Part shown: piece by piece, positions 13,207-22,151 of the stretch
Numbering within the stretch: position 1 is the first letter of the stretch
How the letters are laid out: the number at the start of each line of letters is the position of its first letter
Source: Stenotrophomonas hibiscicola ATCC 19867
GTDB lineage: Bacteria; Pseudomonadota; Gammaproteobacteria; Xanthomonadales; Xanthomonadaceae
NCBI RefSeq assembly: GCF_000382065.1
Contig: NZ_KB907498.1
Location: 626,714-690,713, forward strand
DNA: 64,000 nucleotides
Direction: 5' to 3'
Made by a program: the position numbers and the translations under genes
The notes under the pieces: model-generated
Seen by the model: only the letters and a program-made list of their open reading frames with translations
Told to the model about the DNA's origin: nothing
The model's database searches: none

Positions 13207-14106
13207 ATGCCCGAACCCGTCGTCTCCGAGCTGATCGACCTGCTCACGCTGGAGCGGCTGGAGGACAACCTGTTCCGCGGGCAGAGCCGCGACATCGGCA
13301 CCAAGTACGTGTTCGGCGGGCAGGTGCTGGGCCAGGCGCTGGCCGCAGCGCAGGCCACGGTCGACAATGGCCGCCACGTGCACTCACTGCACGCCTATTT
13401 CCTGCGCGCTGGCAACATCGACCACCCGATCGTCTACGACGTGGACCGCACACGCGATGGCGGCAGCTTCTCGGTGCGACGGGTCACCGCGATCCAGCAC
13501 GGCAAGGTGATCTTCTTCTGCGCGGCCTCTTTCCAGCAGGCCGAGACCGGCGCCGAGCACCAGCACAAGATGCCCGAGGTGCCGCAGCCGGAAGACATCG
13601 AACCGAACCGGCCGCTGCCGGCCGAGGTGCTGGAGCGACTGCCGATCAAGGTGCAGCGCTGGCTGTCGCGTGGCGGCCCGTTCGAGTTCCGCCACGTCTA
13701 CCCGCGCGATGAACTGAACCCGCCCAAGCGCCCGCCCTACCACCAGGTGTGGCTGCGCCTGAGCGAACCGGTCGGCGATGCGCCCGAACTGCACCAGGCG
13801 CTGCTGGCCTACGCCTCCGACTTCCACCTGCTGGGCACGGCGACGTTCCCGCACGGCATCAGCTACTACCACCCGCACGTGCAGATGGCCTCGCTCGACC
13901 ACGCGATCTGGTTCCACCGCCCGTTCCGTGCCGACGACTGGCTGCTGTATTCGCTGGACAGCCCCAGCGCGCAGGATTCGCGCGGCCTGGCCCGCGGCCA
14001 GTTCTTCACCCGCAACGGCGTGCTGGTGGCCAGCACCGCGCAGGAAGGCCTGATCCGCGTGGTTCCCGACCAGGCTGCCGCGGCCGCCGTGCCGGCCAAG
14101 GAGTAA
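13207..14106 (+). CDS. tesB: Acyl-CoA thioesterase II
   Basis: Cytoplasmic double-hotdog thioesterase that hydrolyses medium- and long-chain acyl-CoA. From ATG 13207 the product is 299 residues and aligns from its first residues with the TesB pattern LIDLLTLERLEDNLFRGQS, then KYVFGGQVLGQALAAAQ; the C-terminal half includes SLDHAIWFHRPFRADDW and GLARGQFFTRNGVLVAS, the hallmarks of the second hotdog. A GTG at 13186 would add seven residues but lies only about 12 nt after the predicted transcription start. The next gene follows after 5 nt, so the two form an operon. Confidence 0.93.
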   Translation: MPEPVVSELIDLLTLERLEDNLFRGQSRDIGTKYVFGGQVLGQALAAAQATVDNGRHVHSLHAYFLRAGNIDHPIVYDVDRTRDGGSFSVRRVTAIQHGKVIFFCAASFQQAETGAEHQHKMPEVPQPEDIEPNRPLPAEVLERLPIKVQRWLSRGGPFEFRHVYPRDELNPPKRPPYHQVWLRLSEPVGDAPELHQALLAYASDFHLLGTATFPHGISYYHPHVQMASLDHAIWFHRPFRADDWLLYSLDSPSAQDSRGLARGQFFTRNGVLVASTAQEGLIRVVPDQAAAAAVPAKE

Positions 14107-14111
14107 AACCC

Positions 14112-14621
14112 ATGCGCCAGATCTTCAGCAGCCAGCGCGTGGAAACCGTCGAAGGCGTGGCCGAGCTCCTGCGCGGGCATGGCATCGAGGTCAAGGTGAC
14201 CAACGGGCGCTCCTACAAGACCCGTCGCCGCGGCCAGTTCAGCTATACCGACCTGGGCAACGCCAACGCCTATCCGGCGGTATGGATCGTGCGTGCCGAC
14301 GACCAGCCGCGCGCGCGCGAAATCCTGCGCGAGGCGCGCCTGCTCGACACTACCCGCCGCGACCACCCCACCGCCGAATTCGCCTTCCGCGACACGGCGG
14401 AACCGGGCAGCGGCGGCCGCAGCTGGGCCTGGCGCATCCGCATCGCCCTGCTGGTGGTGATTGCTGGCGTGGCGTTGGTCATCGGCCTGCGCCATCGTGG
14501 TGCCCCGGCACCGGTCGCGCCGGCCCCTGCCCCGCAGGCCCAGCCGCAGCAGGCACAGCCGGCACCGCAGGCCGCGCCGGCAGAGGAAGAAGTGCGGGTC
14601 CGCATCCAGCCCTCCAAGTAA
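14112..14621 (+). CDS. Single-pass membrane protein with DUF2007-like N-terminus
   Basis: A 169-residue protein of uncertain role, in an operon with tesB (5-nt gap). Residues 1-90 form a small soluble domain starting MRQIFSSQRVETVEGVAELL, resembling the DUF2007/putative signal-transducing fold (a short domain with an RADDQPRAREIL segment). One membrane segment follows (about residues 108-126, IRIALLVVIAGVALVIGL), then a Pro/Ala/Gln-rich tail. The topology suggests a cytoplasmic sensing domain tethered to the membrane. Homologues in Xanthomonas have, from memory, been called pathogenicity-like protein, a name without mechanistic support. Confidence 0.65.
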   Translation: MRQIFSSQRVETVEGVAELLRGHGIEVKVTNGRSYKTRRRGQFSYTDLGNANAYPAVWIVRADDQPRAREILREARLLDTTRRDHPTAEFAFRDTAEPGSGGRSWAWRIRIALLVVIAGVALVIGLRHRGAPAPVAPAPAPQAQPQQAQPAPQAAPAEEEVRVRIQPSK

Positions 14622-14626
14622 GAGGC

Positions 14627-14650
14627 GGTAGCGCCGGGCCATGCCCGGCG
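14627..14650 (+). repeat. Single SMAG unit
   Basis: GGTAGCGCCGGGCCATGCCC followed by GGCG, a lone unit 5 nt after a stop codon. It is the same subtype as at 11781-11856. Confidence 0.8.
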
Positions 14651-14845
14651 AGCGCAGCGGCCTGTCAGCAGGGCCGCGACTTCACCGTAACCCGTCAGGA
14701 TTGGCCCCCCCTTGTTGTTCAAGGGGGCGCGCCAACGGCGCGGGGATGAGGTGGAATGCGCGGACTGAAGATGCATCAGCATCTGCGGTCACACTTCGCG
14801 CGCGGCTCCGTCATGGGACACAATCCCAGCAGGAGAGCTGCCGCC

Positions 14846-16063
14846 ATGACGACGTTCGCCGCATCGATCGACCAGACCCTGGAACGCGAACTGCCCGCCG
14901 CCGCAAGCGGTTGCCAGCACGCCTACGGGCGCATCGTGCTGGCCTGCCAGAACACGGTCACCGCCATCGCGCTGGCCATTACCCGCGACCGCCAAGCCAG
15001 CGAGGACATCGCCCAGGAGGCCTTCGTCAAGGGCTGGCAGCAGCTGCACCAGCTGCGCAGTTCGACCAGCTTCCTGCCGTGGCTGCGGCAGATCACCCGC
15101 AACCTGGCCCGCGACTGGCTGCGCGCCCAGCGCGGGCGCCCGCTGACTGGCGAGGCGGCCGAGGTGGCGATGGGCATGGCCGCCGACCCCGCCCCGGGTG
15201 CTGCCGACCGCCTGCAGCGGGTGGAAGAGGAGATCGCCGCCGAGGAGATCATCTCTGCCCTGCCCGCAGACAGCCGCGAAGTGCTGCTGCTGTACTACCG
15301 CGAGGGCCAGCGCTCGCAACAGGTGGCCGACCTGCTCGGGCTCAGCGACGCTGCGGTGCGCAAGCGCCTGTCGCGCGCCCGCGCGCTGGTGCGCGACGGC
15401 CTGCTGCAGCGCTTCGGTGAGTTCGCGCGTAGCAGCGCACCCAGTGCCGCGTTCGCTACGGCGGTGGTTTCGATGGTACTGGTGGCCGCGCCCGGCACCG
15501 CCAGTGCCGCAATCCTGCTCGGCACCGGTGTCGGCATCGGTGGCAGCAAGCTCAGCCTCGGTGGCGCAAGTGCCGCCGGCGGTACCGCGATGGGCTCGCT
15601 GACCGCCGCACTGGGGCAACTGCACATGATGCCGGCTGAAAGCTGGGGAGCGGTCATCGGTGGCGTGGTCGGCGGCACGGTCGGCAGCTACTTCGGTGGA
15701 CGCTTCCTGATGTCGTACACCCGCAGCGAGGCCGAGCGCGCCGACGTCCGCCGTTTCCTCTATCTCAACATCGGCACCTGCATGCTCTGGTGCCTGACGA
15801 TCCTGATGGCAGTGCTGCTGCAGGCGCCGCTCTGGGCCGTCCTGCTGGTGCAGGTCGCGGGCCTGGCCGTAGTCAACTACCAGTGCCTGGTACCGCTGCA
15901 GCGGCTGATGGCGCCGATGATCGCGCGTGACTCGCTGCAGCGCGGGCTCACCGGAACCAACTGGAAGTACGAGGCCATGTACGGCCGCACCGGCATCATC
16001 GCCATGAACCTGATGGTCATCGCGCTTGTGCTGTATTCGCTGGTGCGGAGCGGCCGGCTGTAA
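14846..16063 (+). CDS. ECF-type sigma factor fused to a C-terminal membrane domain
   Basis: A 405-residue protein. Residues about 25-95 form sigma region 2 (ASEDIAQEAFVKGWQQL, then SFLPWLRQITRNLARDWLR), and residues about 130-185 form sigma region 4 with a helix-turn-helix (SREVLLLYYREGQRSQQVAD, LGLSDAAVRKRLSRAR). The remaining 210 residues are hydrophobic: segments near 205-230, a glycine-rich stretch, and three further helices near 300-325, 330-350 and 380-400. No separate anti-sigma gene is adjacent. The ATG at 14846 has AGGAGAG upstream; the frame is open to 14756. A membrane-held, self-contained sigma factor is an inference from this layout. Confidence 0.85.
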   Translation: MTTFAASIDQTLERELPAAASGCQHAYGRIVLACQNTVTAIALAITRDRQASEDIAQEAFVKGWQQLHQLRSSTSFLPWLRQITRNLARDWLRAQRGRPLTGEAAEVAMGMAADPAPGAADRLQRVEEEIAAEEIISALPADSREVLLLYYREGQRSQQVADLLGLSDAAVRKRLSRARALVRDGLLQRFGEFARSSAPSAAFATAVVSMVLVAAPGTASAAILLGTGVGIGGSKLSLGGASAAGGTAMGSLTAALGQLHMMPAESWGAVIGGVVGGTVGSYFGGRFLMSYTRSEAERADVRRFLYLNIGTCMLWCLTILMAVLLQAPLWAVLLVQVAGLAVVNYQCLVPLQRLMAPMIARDSLQRGLTGTNWKYEAMYGRTGIIAMNLMVIALVLYSLVRSGRL

Positions 16064-16066
16064 CGG

Positions 16067-16093
16067 ACAACGCCGGCGATGCGCCGGCGTTGT
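16067..16093. terminator. Convergent hairpin between sigma factor and EF-hand gene
   Basis: Perfect 12-bp arms (16067-16078 with 16082-16093) around ATG. There is no T-run, but the position between two convergent stop codons suggests a shared transcription end. Confidence 0.55.
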
Positions 16094-16114
16094 CGTCAAT
16101 CACTGCATTGAAAC

Positions 16115-16675
16115 TCAGCGCTGCGGCTTCGGCGCGCTGCCATCACGCGGGCCACCGTGGCGCGGGCCGCCGTGCATCGGACCCTTGGCCGCGTCGAACT
16201 CGGCCTTGCTCAGCTGGCCGTCCTTGTTGGTGTCGGCGGCGGCAAACCAAGCATCACGATGCTGCTTCATGCGCAGCTCGCGATCGGCCTTGTCCAGGTA
16301 ACCGTCCTTGTTGAGGTCGAGCTGGTCGAAGCGCGCAGCCAAGCGCGGATCGGCCTTGGCCTCGTCGCGGCTGATGCGGCCGTCATTGTTGACGTCCAGC
16401 TTGGCCCAGCGCTCACCGCCGTGGCCACGGCGGCCATGCTGCCAGCGCGGCAGCTCATCGCGCGAGAGCTTGCCGTCCTTGTTCTTGTCCAGCTCGTCGA
16501 ACTTCGCGGCCAGGCGCGGATTGGCAGCCGCCTCGCTGCGGTCGATCACGCCGTCGCCATTGGTGTCCAGCTTGGCCGGGCGCTGCGCCGGCGTGGCCGG
16601 GGTGTCGGCGGCCAGCGCGATTCCGGAAGCGGAGGTGCCCAGCAGCAGGGCCAGCAGCAGGGGGGTACGGATCAT
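16115..16675 (-). CDS. Secreted calcium-binding protein with five EF-hands
   Basis: A 186-residue exported protein. The signal peptide [20 protein letters not shown] ends before about residue 24. Five canonical 12-residue EF-hand loops follow at residues 37-48 ([12 protein letters not shown]), 63-74, 94-105, 120-131 and 148-159; the fourth ends in Asp instead of Glu, which usually weakens calcium binding. The C-terminal tail is rich in His, Gly and Pro ([13 protein letters not shown]). An odd number of EF-hands implies an unpaired hand or dimerisation. The role is unknown; EF-hand proteins of this size are common in Xanthomonadaceae. It is convergent with the sigma factor and divergent from bpt. 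Confidence 0.85.
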   Translation of the reverse strand: MIRTPLLLALLLGTSASGIALAADTPATPAQRPAKLDTNGDGVIDRSEAAANPRLAAKFDELDKNKDGKLSRDELPRWQHGRRGHGGERWAKLDVNNDGRISRDEAKADPRLAARFDQLDLNKDGYLDKADRELRMKQHRDAWFAAADTNKDGQLSKAEFDAAKGPMHGGPRHGGPRDGSAPKPQR

Positions 16676-16819
16676 GAGGTCACTCCTGGGGATGGGAACA
16701 GCGTCGGGGTGATCACTTCACCCTCGGGGGACAACAACGCCCGGGCGCGACCTCGGTTGACGCCACTGCCGATTCCATTCATCCGGCGGACAGTCGCCGC
16801 CACTGCGACAGGCTGGGGC

Positions 16820-16825
16820 TATGCT
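16820..16825 (+). promoter_or_regulatory. -10 box of bpt, leaderless arrangement
   Basis: TATGCT ends 7 nt before the A of the bpt ATG, so the expected transcription start coincides with the start codon. No ribosome-binding site is visible. The -35 is not clear. Confidence 0.4.
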
Positions 16826-16831
16826 GTGCCC

Positions 16832-17587
16832 ATGGCGATACATGGCGACAGAGACGACGAACTGCGACTTTTCCAGACCGGCGAGCACCCCTGCGGGTAC
16901 TGGTCGGACCGGGTGGCACGCGACCTGGTGCTGGACCCGAACGACCGCCGCCTCGGTGCGCTCTATCCGCTGGCACTGAGCTGGGGCTTCCGCCGCAGCG
17001 GCGATCTGGTCTACCGGCCCCATTGCGCGCACTGCCAGGCCTGCGTGGCGGTGCGGATCCCGGTGGCGCGCTTCGCTCCGGACCGCAGCCAGCGCCGCTG
17101 CGCCGCCCGCAATGCCGACCTGGAGGTACGGATAACCGCCGCCACCGCCCGCGACGACCTGTTCGCGCTGTATCACCGCTACCTCACCCACCGCCACGCC
17201 AATGGCGGCATGGACGACCACGGCCCGCACGAATTCGAGCAGTTCCTGATCGGCAGCTGGTCGCACACCCGCTTCATGGAGATGCGCCTGCCCGGCCACG
17301 ACGGCCAGCCCAGCCAGCTGCTGGGGGTGGCAGTGACCGACGTCACCGAGCACGGCCTGTCGGCGGTCTACACGTTCTTCGACCCGGACCACGCCGCGCG
17401 CGGGCTGGGCACCTTCGCGATCCTGCAGCAGATTGAATGGGCGCGCCGCGAGGGCCTGCCACACGTGTACCTGGGCTACTGGATCCGCGGCCACCAGAAG
17501 ATGGACTACAAGCGCCGCTTCCATCCGCTGGAGGCGTACGACGGCCGCCGCTGGCACGATTTCGACAACGAACTGGACGGGCGCTGA
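16832..17587 (+). CDS. bpt: Aminoacyl-tRNA--protein transferase (Ate/Bpt family)
   Basis: Cytoplasmic N-end-rule enzyme that transfers leucine from Leu-tRNA to proteins beginning with Asp or Glu, marking them for ClpAP. The 251-residue product has the N-terminal Cys pattern of the Ate family (Cys21, then CAHCQAC at 65-71) and the C-terminal GNAT-like domain ([40 protein letters not shown]). The ATG at 16832 has no ribosome-binding site and may be translated from a leaderless mRNA. It is followed after 38 nt by the EEP gene. Confidence 0.92.
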   Translation: MAIHGDRDDELRLFQTGEHPCGYWSDRVARDLVLDPNDRRLGALYPLALSWGFRRSGDLVYRPHCAHCQACVAVRIPVARFAPDRSQRRCAARNADLEVRITAATARDDLFALYHRYLTHRHANGGMDDHGPHEFEQFLIGSWSHTRFMEMRLPGHDGQPSQLLGVAVTDVTEHGLSAVYTFFDPDHAARGLGTFAILQQIEWARREGLPHVYLGYWIRGHQKMDYKRRFHPLEAYDGRRWHDFDNELDGR

Positions 17588-17625
17588 CAAACCGCTGACA
17601 CCAGGCCAGGTGCACAATACGGCCC

Positions 17626-18840
17626 ATGAACATGACCCGCCGCCATCCCCTGATCCTCGCCCTGGCCCTGCTCTGCGGCGCCACCGCCCCTGCCTTCGCC
17701 ACGTCCCCCGCGATGACCGAAAAGCCGTCCACTGCGCTGCGCCTGGCTACCTACAACACCTCGCTGTACTCCGACGACGCCGGTGGCCTGATCAAGGAAC
17801 TGGAAGGCGACAGCGAGCACGCACGCAAGATCGCCGCGGTACTGCAGCAGGTGCGCCCGGATCTGGTGCTGCTGAACGAATTCGATTTCGACGACGCCCA
17901 TCGCGCCGCCGACCTGTTCCAGAAGCGCTACCTGGAAGTCGCCCAGCCCGGCGGCGGCAAGCCGCTGCACTTCGCCTACCGCTATCTGGCCCCGGTCAAC
18001 ACCGGCGTGCCCAGCGGCCTGGACCTGGACAACAACGGCGTGGTCGGCGGCGAAGGCCGCAGCCGTGGCAATGACGCGTGGGGCTACGGCCTGCACCCCG
18101 GCCAGTACGGCATGCTGGTGCTGTCGCGCTACCCGATCGACGAAGCCAAGGTGCGCAGCTTCCAGCTGCTGAAGTGGAGCGCGATGCCCGGCGCGATCCG
18201 TCCGGTCGATCCGCGCACCGGCAAGAGCTTCTACAACGACCATGTGTGGTCGCAGCTGCGCCTGTCGTCGAAGTCGCATTGGGACGTGCCGGTGAAGACC
18301 CCGGCCGGCGTGGTGCATGCGCTGGTCTCGCACCCGACCCCGCCGGTGTTCGACGGCCCGGAGAAGCGCAACGCGGCGCGCAACCACGACGAGCTGCGCC
18401 TGTGGCAGGAGTACCTTTCCAAGGGTGACAAGCCGTGGCTGTGTGACGACAAGGGCCAGTGCGGTGGCCTGGCGCAGGACGCACGCTTCGTGATCCTGGG
18501 CGACCTCAACAACGACCCGGTCGACGGCGATGGCCGCCATGAGGCGATCGTCGAGCTGATCGAAAACGCCCGCGTGCTGCGCTACCCCACCCCGCGCAGC
18601 GTCGGCGGTGAGCAGACCAGCCTGGCCTATGCGGCCAAGGGCATCGAGCGCAAGGGCGCACCGTTCCACGCCACCGGCGACTTCGGCCCGAAGTCCGGCA
18701 CCATGCGCCTGGACTACGTACTGCCCTCGACCGGTTTCGAGTACATCGGCAGCGGCATCTTCTGGCCGGCCAATGAAAGCCCGGAGGCGAAGATCGCCGA
18801 CGGCAGCGACCACCACCTGGTGTGGGTGGATGTGCGGTAG
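17626..18840 (+). CDS. Secreted endonuclease/exonuclease/phosphatase-family protein
   Basis: A 404-residue exported protein of the EEP (DNase I-like) fold. The N-terminus MNMTRRHPLILALALLCGAT is a signal peptide with cleavage near AFA-TSP. Motifs of the metal-dependent fold are present: LRLATYNTS, LLNEFDF (catalytic Glu), FVILGDLNNDPVDGDG and the C-terminal DGSDHHLVWVDV (catalytic His with Asp). Related exported proteins are often annotated as nuclease or phosphatase; the real substrate is unknown. CACAAT ends 8 nt before the ATG, so this may be another leaderless gene. Its TAG stop is supplied by a GTAG repeat. Confidence 0.85.
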   Translation: MNMTRRHPLILALALLCGATAPAFATSPAMTEKPSTALRLATYNTSLYSDDAGGLIKELEGDSEHARKIAAVLQQVRPDLVLLNEFDFDDAHRAADLFQKRYLEVAQPGGGKPLHFAYRYLAPVNTGVPSGLDLDNNGVVGGEGRSRGNDAWGYGLHPGQYGMLVLSRYPIDEAKVRSFQLLKWSAMPGAIRPVDPRTGKSFYNDHVWSQLRLSSKSHWDVPVKTPAGVVHALVSHPTPPVFDGPEKRNAARNHDELRLWQEYLSKGDKPWLCDDKGQCGGLAQDARFVILGDLNNDPVDGDGRHEAIVELIENARVLRYPTPRSVGGEQTSLAYAAKGIERKGAPFHATGDFGPKSGTMRLDYVLPSTGFEYIGSGIFWPANESPEAKIADGSDHHLVWVDVR

Positions 18841-18933
18841 AGTCGACTGTTAGTCGACTGCACGGAAATCTGTACCGACCAACGGTCGGTACCCACCGGG
18901 TTTCGGTAGGCGACGACCGTTGGTCGTCGCTCC
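18837..18933. repeat. Cluster of three SMAG-like palindromes
   Basis: Unit one, 18837-18861, begins GTAGAGTCGACTGTTAGTCG; unit two, 18872-18892, is GTACCGACCAACGGTCGGTAC; unit three, 18905-18933, begins GGTAGGCGACGACCGTTGGT. They fill the convergent gap between the EEP gene and purT. Unit one overlaps the EEP stop codon. Confidence 0.75.
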
Positions 18934-18937
18934 TTTC

Positions 18938-20125
18938 TTACGGGCGCAGTTCGACGCCGATGGCGTCGGCGGCATCACGCGCGATGGCGCGTGCTTCGTC
19001 AATGGTTTCCGCGCGCGCCAGGGTCACGCCCACGCGGCGATGGCCGTGCACGCTCGGCTTGCCGAACAGGCGCACGGTGGTGTCCGGCACGTGCAGGGCG
19101 GCGGCGACGTTGTTGAAGTACGGCACGCCCTCGCCGTGCGCCAGCAGCGCGCACGAGGCCGACGGGCCGCTCTGGCGGATCACCGGAATCGGCAGGCCGA
19201 GGATGGCGCGCGCGTGCAGCGCGAACTCGCTCAGCTCCTGCGATACCAGCGTCACCAGGCCGGTGTCGTGCGGGCGCGGCGACACTTCGCTGAACCACAC
19301 TTCGTCGCCCTTCACGAACAGCTCCACGCCGAACAGGCCCCAGCCACCGAGGTCGTCGGTGATCGCGCGCGAGATCTCTTCGGCACGCGCCAGTGCCGCG
19401 CTCGACATCGGTTGCGGCTGCCAGCTTTCGCGGTAGTCGCCATCCTTCTGCAGATGGCCGATCGGCGCACAGAACGAGGTGCCACCGGCATGGCGCACGG
19501 TCAGCAGGGTGATCTCGTAATCGAAATCGATGAAACCTTCGACGATGCAGCGGCCCGCACCGGCGCGGCCACCGGTCTGCGCGTAGTCCCACGCCGGGGC
19601 GATGTCCGCCTCGCTGCGCAGGGTGCTCTGGCCCTTGCCCGAGGACGACATCACCGGCTTGACCACGCACGGCAGGCCGATGGCGGCCACCGCAGCACGG
19701 TACTCGGCCTCGGTATCGACGAAGCGGTACGGCGAGGTCGGCAGGCCCAGGGTTTCGGCGGCCAGGCGGCGGATGCCCTCGCGGTCCATGGTCAGGCGTG
19801 CAGCACGCGCGGTCGGGATCACCCGCAGGCCCTGCTCCTGTTCCAGCTGGACCAGGGTTTCGGTGTGGATGGCCTCGATCTCCGGCACTACCAGGTGCGG
19901 CTGCTCCTGGGCGATCAGCGCGCGCAGGGCCATCGCGTCCAGCATGTCGATCACATGCGAGCGGTGCGCGACCTGCATCGCCGGGGCGTCGGCGTAACGG
20001 TCAGCGGCGATCACCTCCACACCCAGCCGCTGCAGCTCGATGGCCACCTCCTTGCCGAGTTCGCCCGAGCCCAGCAGCAGCACGCGGGTGGCGGAGGGAG
20101 ACAACGGAGTTCCAAGCTTGGCCAT
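18938..20125 (-). CDS. purT: Formate-dependent GAR transformylase
   Basis: Cytoplasmic ATP-grasp enzyme that makes formyl-GAR from formate, ATP and GAR in purine synthesis. The 395-residue product has the N-terminal nucleotide fold ([17 protein letters not shown]), ATP-grasp segments ([31 protein letters not shown]) and metal-binding [23 protein letters not shown] region. The ATG at 20123-20125 gives the family-typical start [19 protein letters not shown]; the frame is open to 20161. TAGAAT on the minus strand (20160-20165) is a plausible -10 box. It is divergent from the SPFH gene. Confidence 0.95.
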   Translation of the reverse strand: MAKLGTPLSPSATRVLLLGSGELGKEVAIELQRLGVEVIAADRYADAPAMQVAHRSHVIDMLDAMALRALIAQEQPHLVVPEIEAIHTETLVQLEQEQGLRVIPTARAARLTMDREGIRRLAAETLGLPTSPYRFVDTEAEYRAAVAAIGLPCVVKPVMSSSGKGQSTLRSEADIAPAWDYAQTGGRAGAGRCIVEGFIDFDYEITLLTVRHAGGTSFCAPIGHLQKDGDYRESWQPQPMSSAALARAEEISRAITDDLGGWGLFGVELFVKGDEVWFSEVSPRPHDTGLVTLVSQELSEFALHARAILGLPIPVIRQSGPSASCALLAHGEGVPYFNNVAAALHVPDTTVRLFGKPSVHGHRRVGVTLARAETIDEARAIARDAADAIGVELRP

Positions 20126-20210
20126 GGCGGTTCCAGCAGCGATGTGAAGGCGGGTGGGCATTCTAGCTGGCCGGGCACCCGGGCCATGGCATCCGACGAA
20201 CGGTAGTCGA

Positions 20211-20232
20211 AAAGTGATATCACTTTGATATC
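20211..20232. promoter_or_regulatory. GATATC operator upstream of the SPFH operon
   Basis: AAAGTGATATCACTTT (20211-20226) is a perfect 16-bp palindrome. A second GATATC follows at 20227-20232, exactly 11 bp after the first (20216-20221). The site lies 31 bp before the SPFH start. Tandem sites one helical turn apart suit a ribbon-helix-helix repressor, and such a protein is encoded in this operon; the link is an inference. Confidence 0.6.
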
Positions 20233-20262
20233 TTCACTTCGAATCCTCAAGGACGTACCGCC

Positions 20263-21144
20263 ATGAAAGAGAAGTCGCTTGCCTCCCTCAACGGCCTCGG
20301 CACCCTGGCCGGATCCCTGCTGGCCGCGCTGGCCGGCGGCGCGCTGTTCGTGCTGGGGGTGGCGGCCAAGGCCAGCACCGGCTCGCCCAACCTGCTGCTG
20401 ATGCTGGCCGGCGTGCTGGTGGTCGCTGCCGCGGTCTTCATCCTGGCCGGCCTGTACACCATCCAGCCCAACCAGGCGGCCGTGCTGAGCCTGTTCGGCA
20501 AGTACGTCGGTACCGTCAAGGACAACGGCCTGCGCTGGAACAACCCTTTCTACGCCAAGCGCCGGGTCAGCCAGCGCGTGCGCAACTTCGAGAGCGGCAA
20601 GCTGAAGGTCAACGAGCTGGACGGCAGCCCGATCGAGATCGCCGCAGTAATCGTCTGGCAGGTGGTCGACGCCTCCGAAGCGGTCTACAACGTGGACGAC
20701 TACGAGAGCTTCGTGCACATCCAGTCCGAATCCGCGCTGCGTGCGATGGCCACCAGCTATCCCTACGACCAGCACGAGGACGGCCAGCTGGCCCTGCGAA
20801 GCCACGCCAGCGAGATCTCCCAGCACCTGAAGAACGAGCTGGCCGAGCGCCTGGCCGATGCGGGTGTGCAGGTGATCGACGCGCGCATCAGCCACCTGGC
20901 CTACGCCGCTGAAATTGCCCAGGCCATGCTGCAGCGCCAGCAGGCCAACGCGGTGATCGCCGCACGCACGCGCATCGTGGCCGGTGCGGTCGGCATGGTC
21001 GAGATGGCCCTGGCCGAACTGCAGAAGAACGGCGTGGTTGAGCTGGACGAGGAACGCAAGGCGCACATGGTCAGCAACCTGCTCACCGTGCTGTGCTCGG
21101 ACCGCGGCACCCAGCCGATCGTCAATGCCGGCTCGCTGTATTGA
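20263..21144 (+). CDS. SPFH/band 7 (stomatin-like) membrane protein
   Basis: A 293-residue membrane-anchored protein. Two hydrophobic segments (about residues 17-35 and 45-64) are followed by the SPFH domain: [55 protein letters not shown], and the later [21 protein letters not shown] helix. SPFH proteins form membrane cages or microdomains and often regulate proteases. The start ATG has AAGGACG upstream. It is first in a tight plus-strand operon with an RHH regulator, a DUF4177 protein, a PH-like protein and an M15 peptidase, and its promoter region carries the GATATC palindrome. Confidence 0.9.
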   Translation: MKEKSLASLNGLGTLAGSLLAALAGGALFVLGVAAKASTGSPNLLLMLAGVLVVAAAVFILAGLYTIQPNQAAVLSLFGKYVGTVKDNGLRWNNPFYAKRRVSQRVRNFESGKLKVNELDGSPIEIAAVIVWQVVDASEAVYNVDDYESFVHIQSESALRAMATSYPYDQHEDGQLALRSHASEISQHLKNELAERLADAGVQVIDARISHLAYAAEIAQAMLQRQQANAVIAARTRIVAGAVGMVEMALAELQKNGVVELDEERKAHMVSNLLTVLCSDRGTQPIVNAGSLY

Positions 21145-21189
21145 GCCACACTCGCAACGGGGTGCCCCACCGCCCCGCCAGGAGCCCCC

Positions 21190-21369
21190 ATGAGTGAGAA
21201 GAAAGCCTACCCGCTGCGCATCAATGCCGACGTCCTGGCTGCTGCGCAGCGCTGGGCTGATGACGAACTGCGCAGCCTCAACGCGCAGATCGAATACGTG
21301 CTGCGCGACGCCCTGCGCAAGGCGGGACGCCTGCCGAAACCCGCGCCATCGTCGGAGGACAAGGAATGA
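21190..21369 (+). CDS. Arc-like ribbon-helix-helix DNA-binding protein
   Basis: A 59-residue protein with the RHH pattern: a basic strand [20 protein letters not shown], then a helix [20 protein letters not shown], resembling Arc/MetJ-fold repressors that bind DNA as dimers. The ATG at 21190 follows AGGAGCCCCC; it ends with TGA overlapping the ATG of the next gene (ATGA). The likely job is autoregulation of the SPFH operon through the upstream GATATC palindrome; this is inferred from context. Too short to be recognised in many automatic annotations. Confidence 0.8.
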   Translation: MSEKKAYPLRINADVLAAAQRWADDELRSLNAQIEYVLRDALRKAGRLPKPAPSSEDKE

Positions 21370-21545
21370 GCAAGCGTTGGAGCTACCAGACCATCGAGGT
21401 CAAGACGTCCATGATGGGCCTGCTCAAGGCCGAGGACATCCAGGCCGAACTCAGCCGCCAGGGCCAACTGGGCTGGGAACTGGTCAACATCATCATCCCG
21501 GCGCCGATGCGCCCGGCGATGCTGGTGTTCAAGAAGGAGGCCTGA
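21366..21545 (+). CDS. DUF4177-like small protein
   Basis: A 59-residue protein, [20 protein letters not shown], with a later [16 protein letters not shown] segment. The pattern W-x-Y-x-x-IEVK and LGWELV matches the DUF4177 family, small alpha/beta proteins of unknown function that often occur near stress or membrane genes. Start ATG overlaps the RHH stop; the next gene follows after 3 nt. No membrane segment. Confidence 0.75.
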   Translation: MSKRWSYQTIEVKTSMMGLLKAEDIQAELSRQGQLGWELVNIIIPAPMRPAMLVFKKEA

Positions 21546-21548
21546 CGC

Positions 21549-22142
21549 ATGGGCGGCAGCGACCCGAAGACGTTTGAAGTGGCCGAGAGCTCGCCGTTGC
21601 GCGTGCTCTGGATCGTGCTTCCGCTGCTGGCTGCCTTCGTGGCGTGCGTGTACGCACAGCTGTACAAGGCGCCGGCCAGTGCCCCTTGGATCGAAGTAGC
21701 GCTGTCGCCGCCCTGGTTCCGGATGGGTGGCAGTGCCGCCTGGAGTCTGCTGGTGATCGCGGTACTCGGCATCGGGTTGGGCGCAGCATTCTTCCGTCGC
21801 CGGGTGGAACTGGACGACAACGTGCTGGATGTGCGCTCGACGATGTACCGCCGCCGCGTCCCGGTGGCGCAGCTGCGGCTGGACCAGGCCGAGGTGGTCG
21901 ACCTGCAGCGTGACCGCCGCTATGGCATCCGTGTCAAAACCAATGGCTATTCAGTGCCAGGCTTCTATTCCGGCCACTTCCGCCTGCACGGGGGCGGCAA
22001 GGGCTTCGCTCTGGTCACCGATCGTGCGCGTGTCCTCGCCCTGCCGGTCAGTGACGGCAGCACGCTGCTGCTCAGCGTGGACCGGCCGCAGGCGCTGCTC
22101 GATGCGCTGCACAAAGTGGCCGCGTCGGCGCCACGGCAGTAA
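21549..22142 (+). CDS. Membrane protein with bacterial PH-like domain
   Basis: A 197-residue protein with two membrane segments (about residues 18-38 and 62-84) followed by a beta-rich domain (VELDDNVLDVRSTMYRRRVP, YSVPGFYSGHFRLHGGGKGF, ARVLALPVSDGSTLLLSVDR) of the type assigned to bacterial PH/YdbS-like domains in membrane proteins. It is fourth in the SPFH operon, 3 nt after the DUF4177 gene and 9 nt before the M15 peptidase. Function unknown; PH-like domains of this class are thought to be membrane-proximal binding modules. Confidence 0.7.
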   Translation: MGGSDPKTFEVAESSPLRVLWIVLPLLAAFVACVYAQLYKAPASAPWIEVALSPPWFRMGGSAAWSLLVIAVLGIGLGAAFFRRRVELDDNVLDVRSTMYRRRVPVAQLRLDQAEVVDLQRDRRYGIRVKTNGYSVPGFYSGHFRLHGGGKGFALVTDRARVLALPVSDGSTLLLSVDRPQALLDALHKVAASAPRQ

Positions 22143-22151
22143 GCTGCTGAG

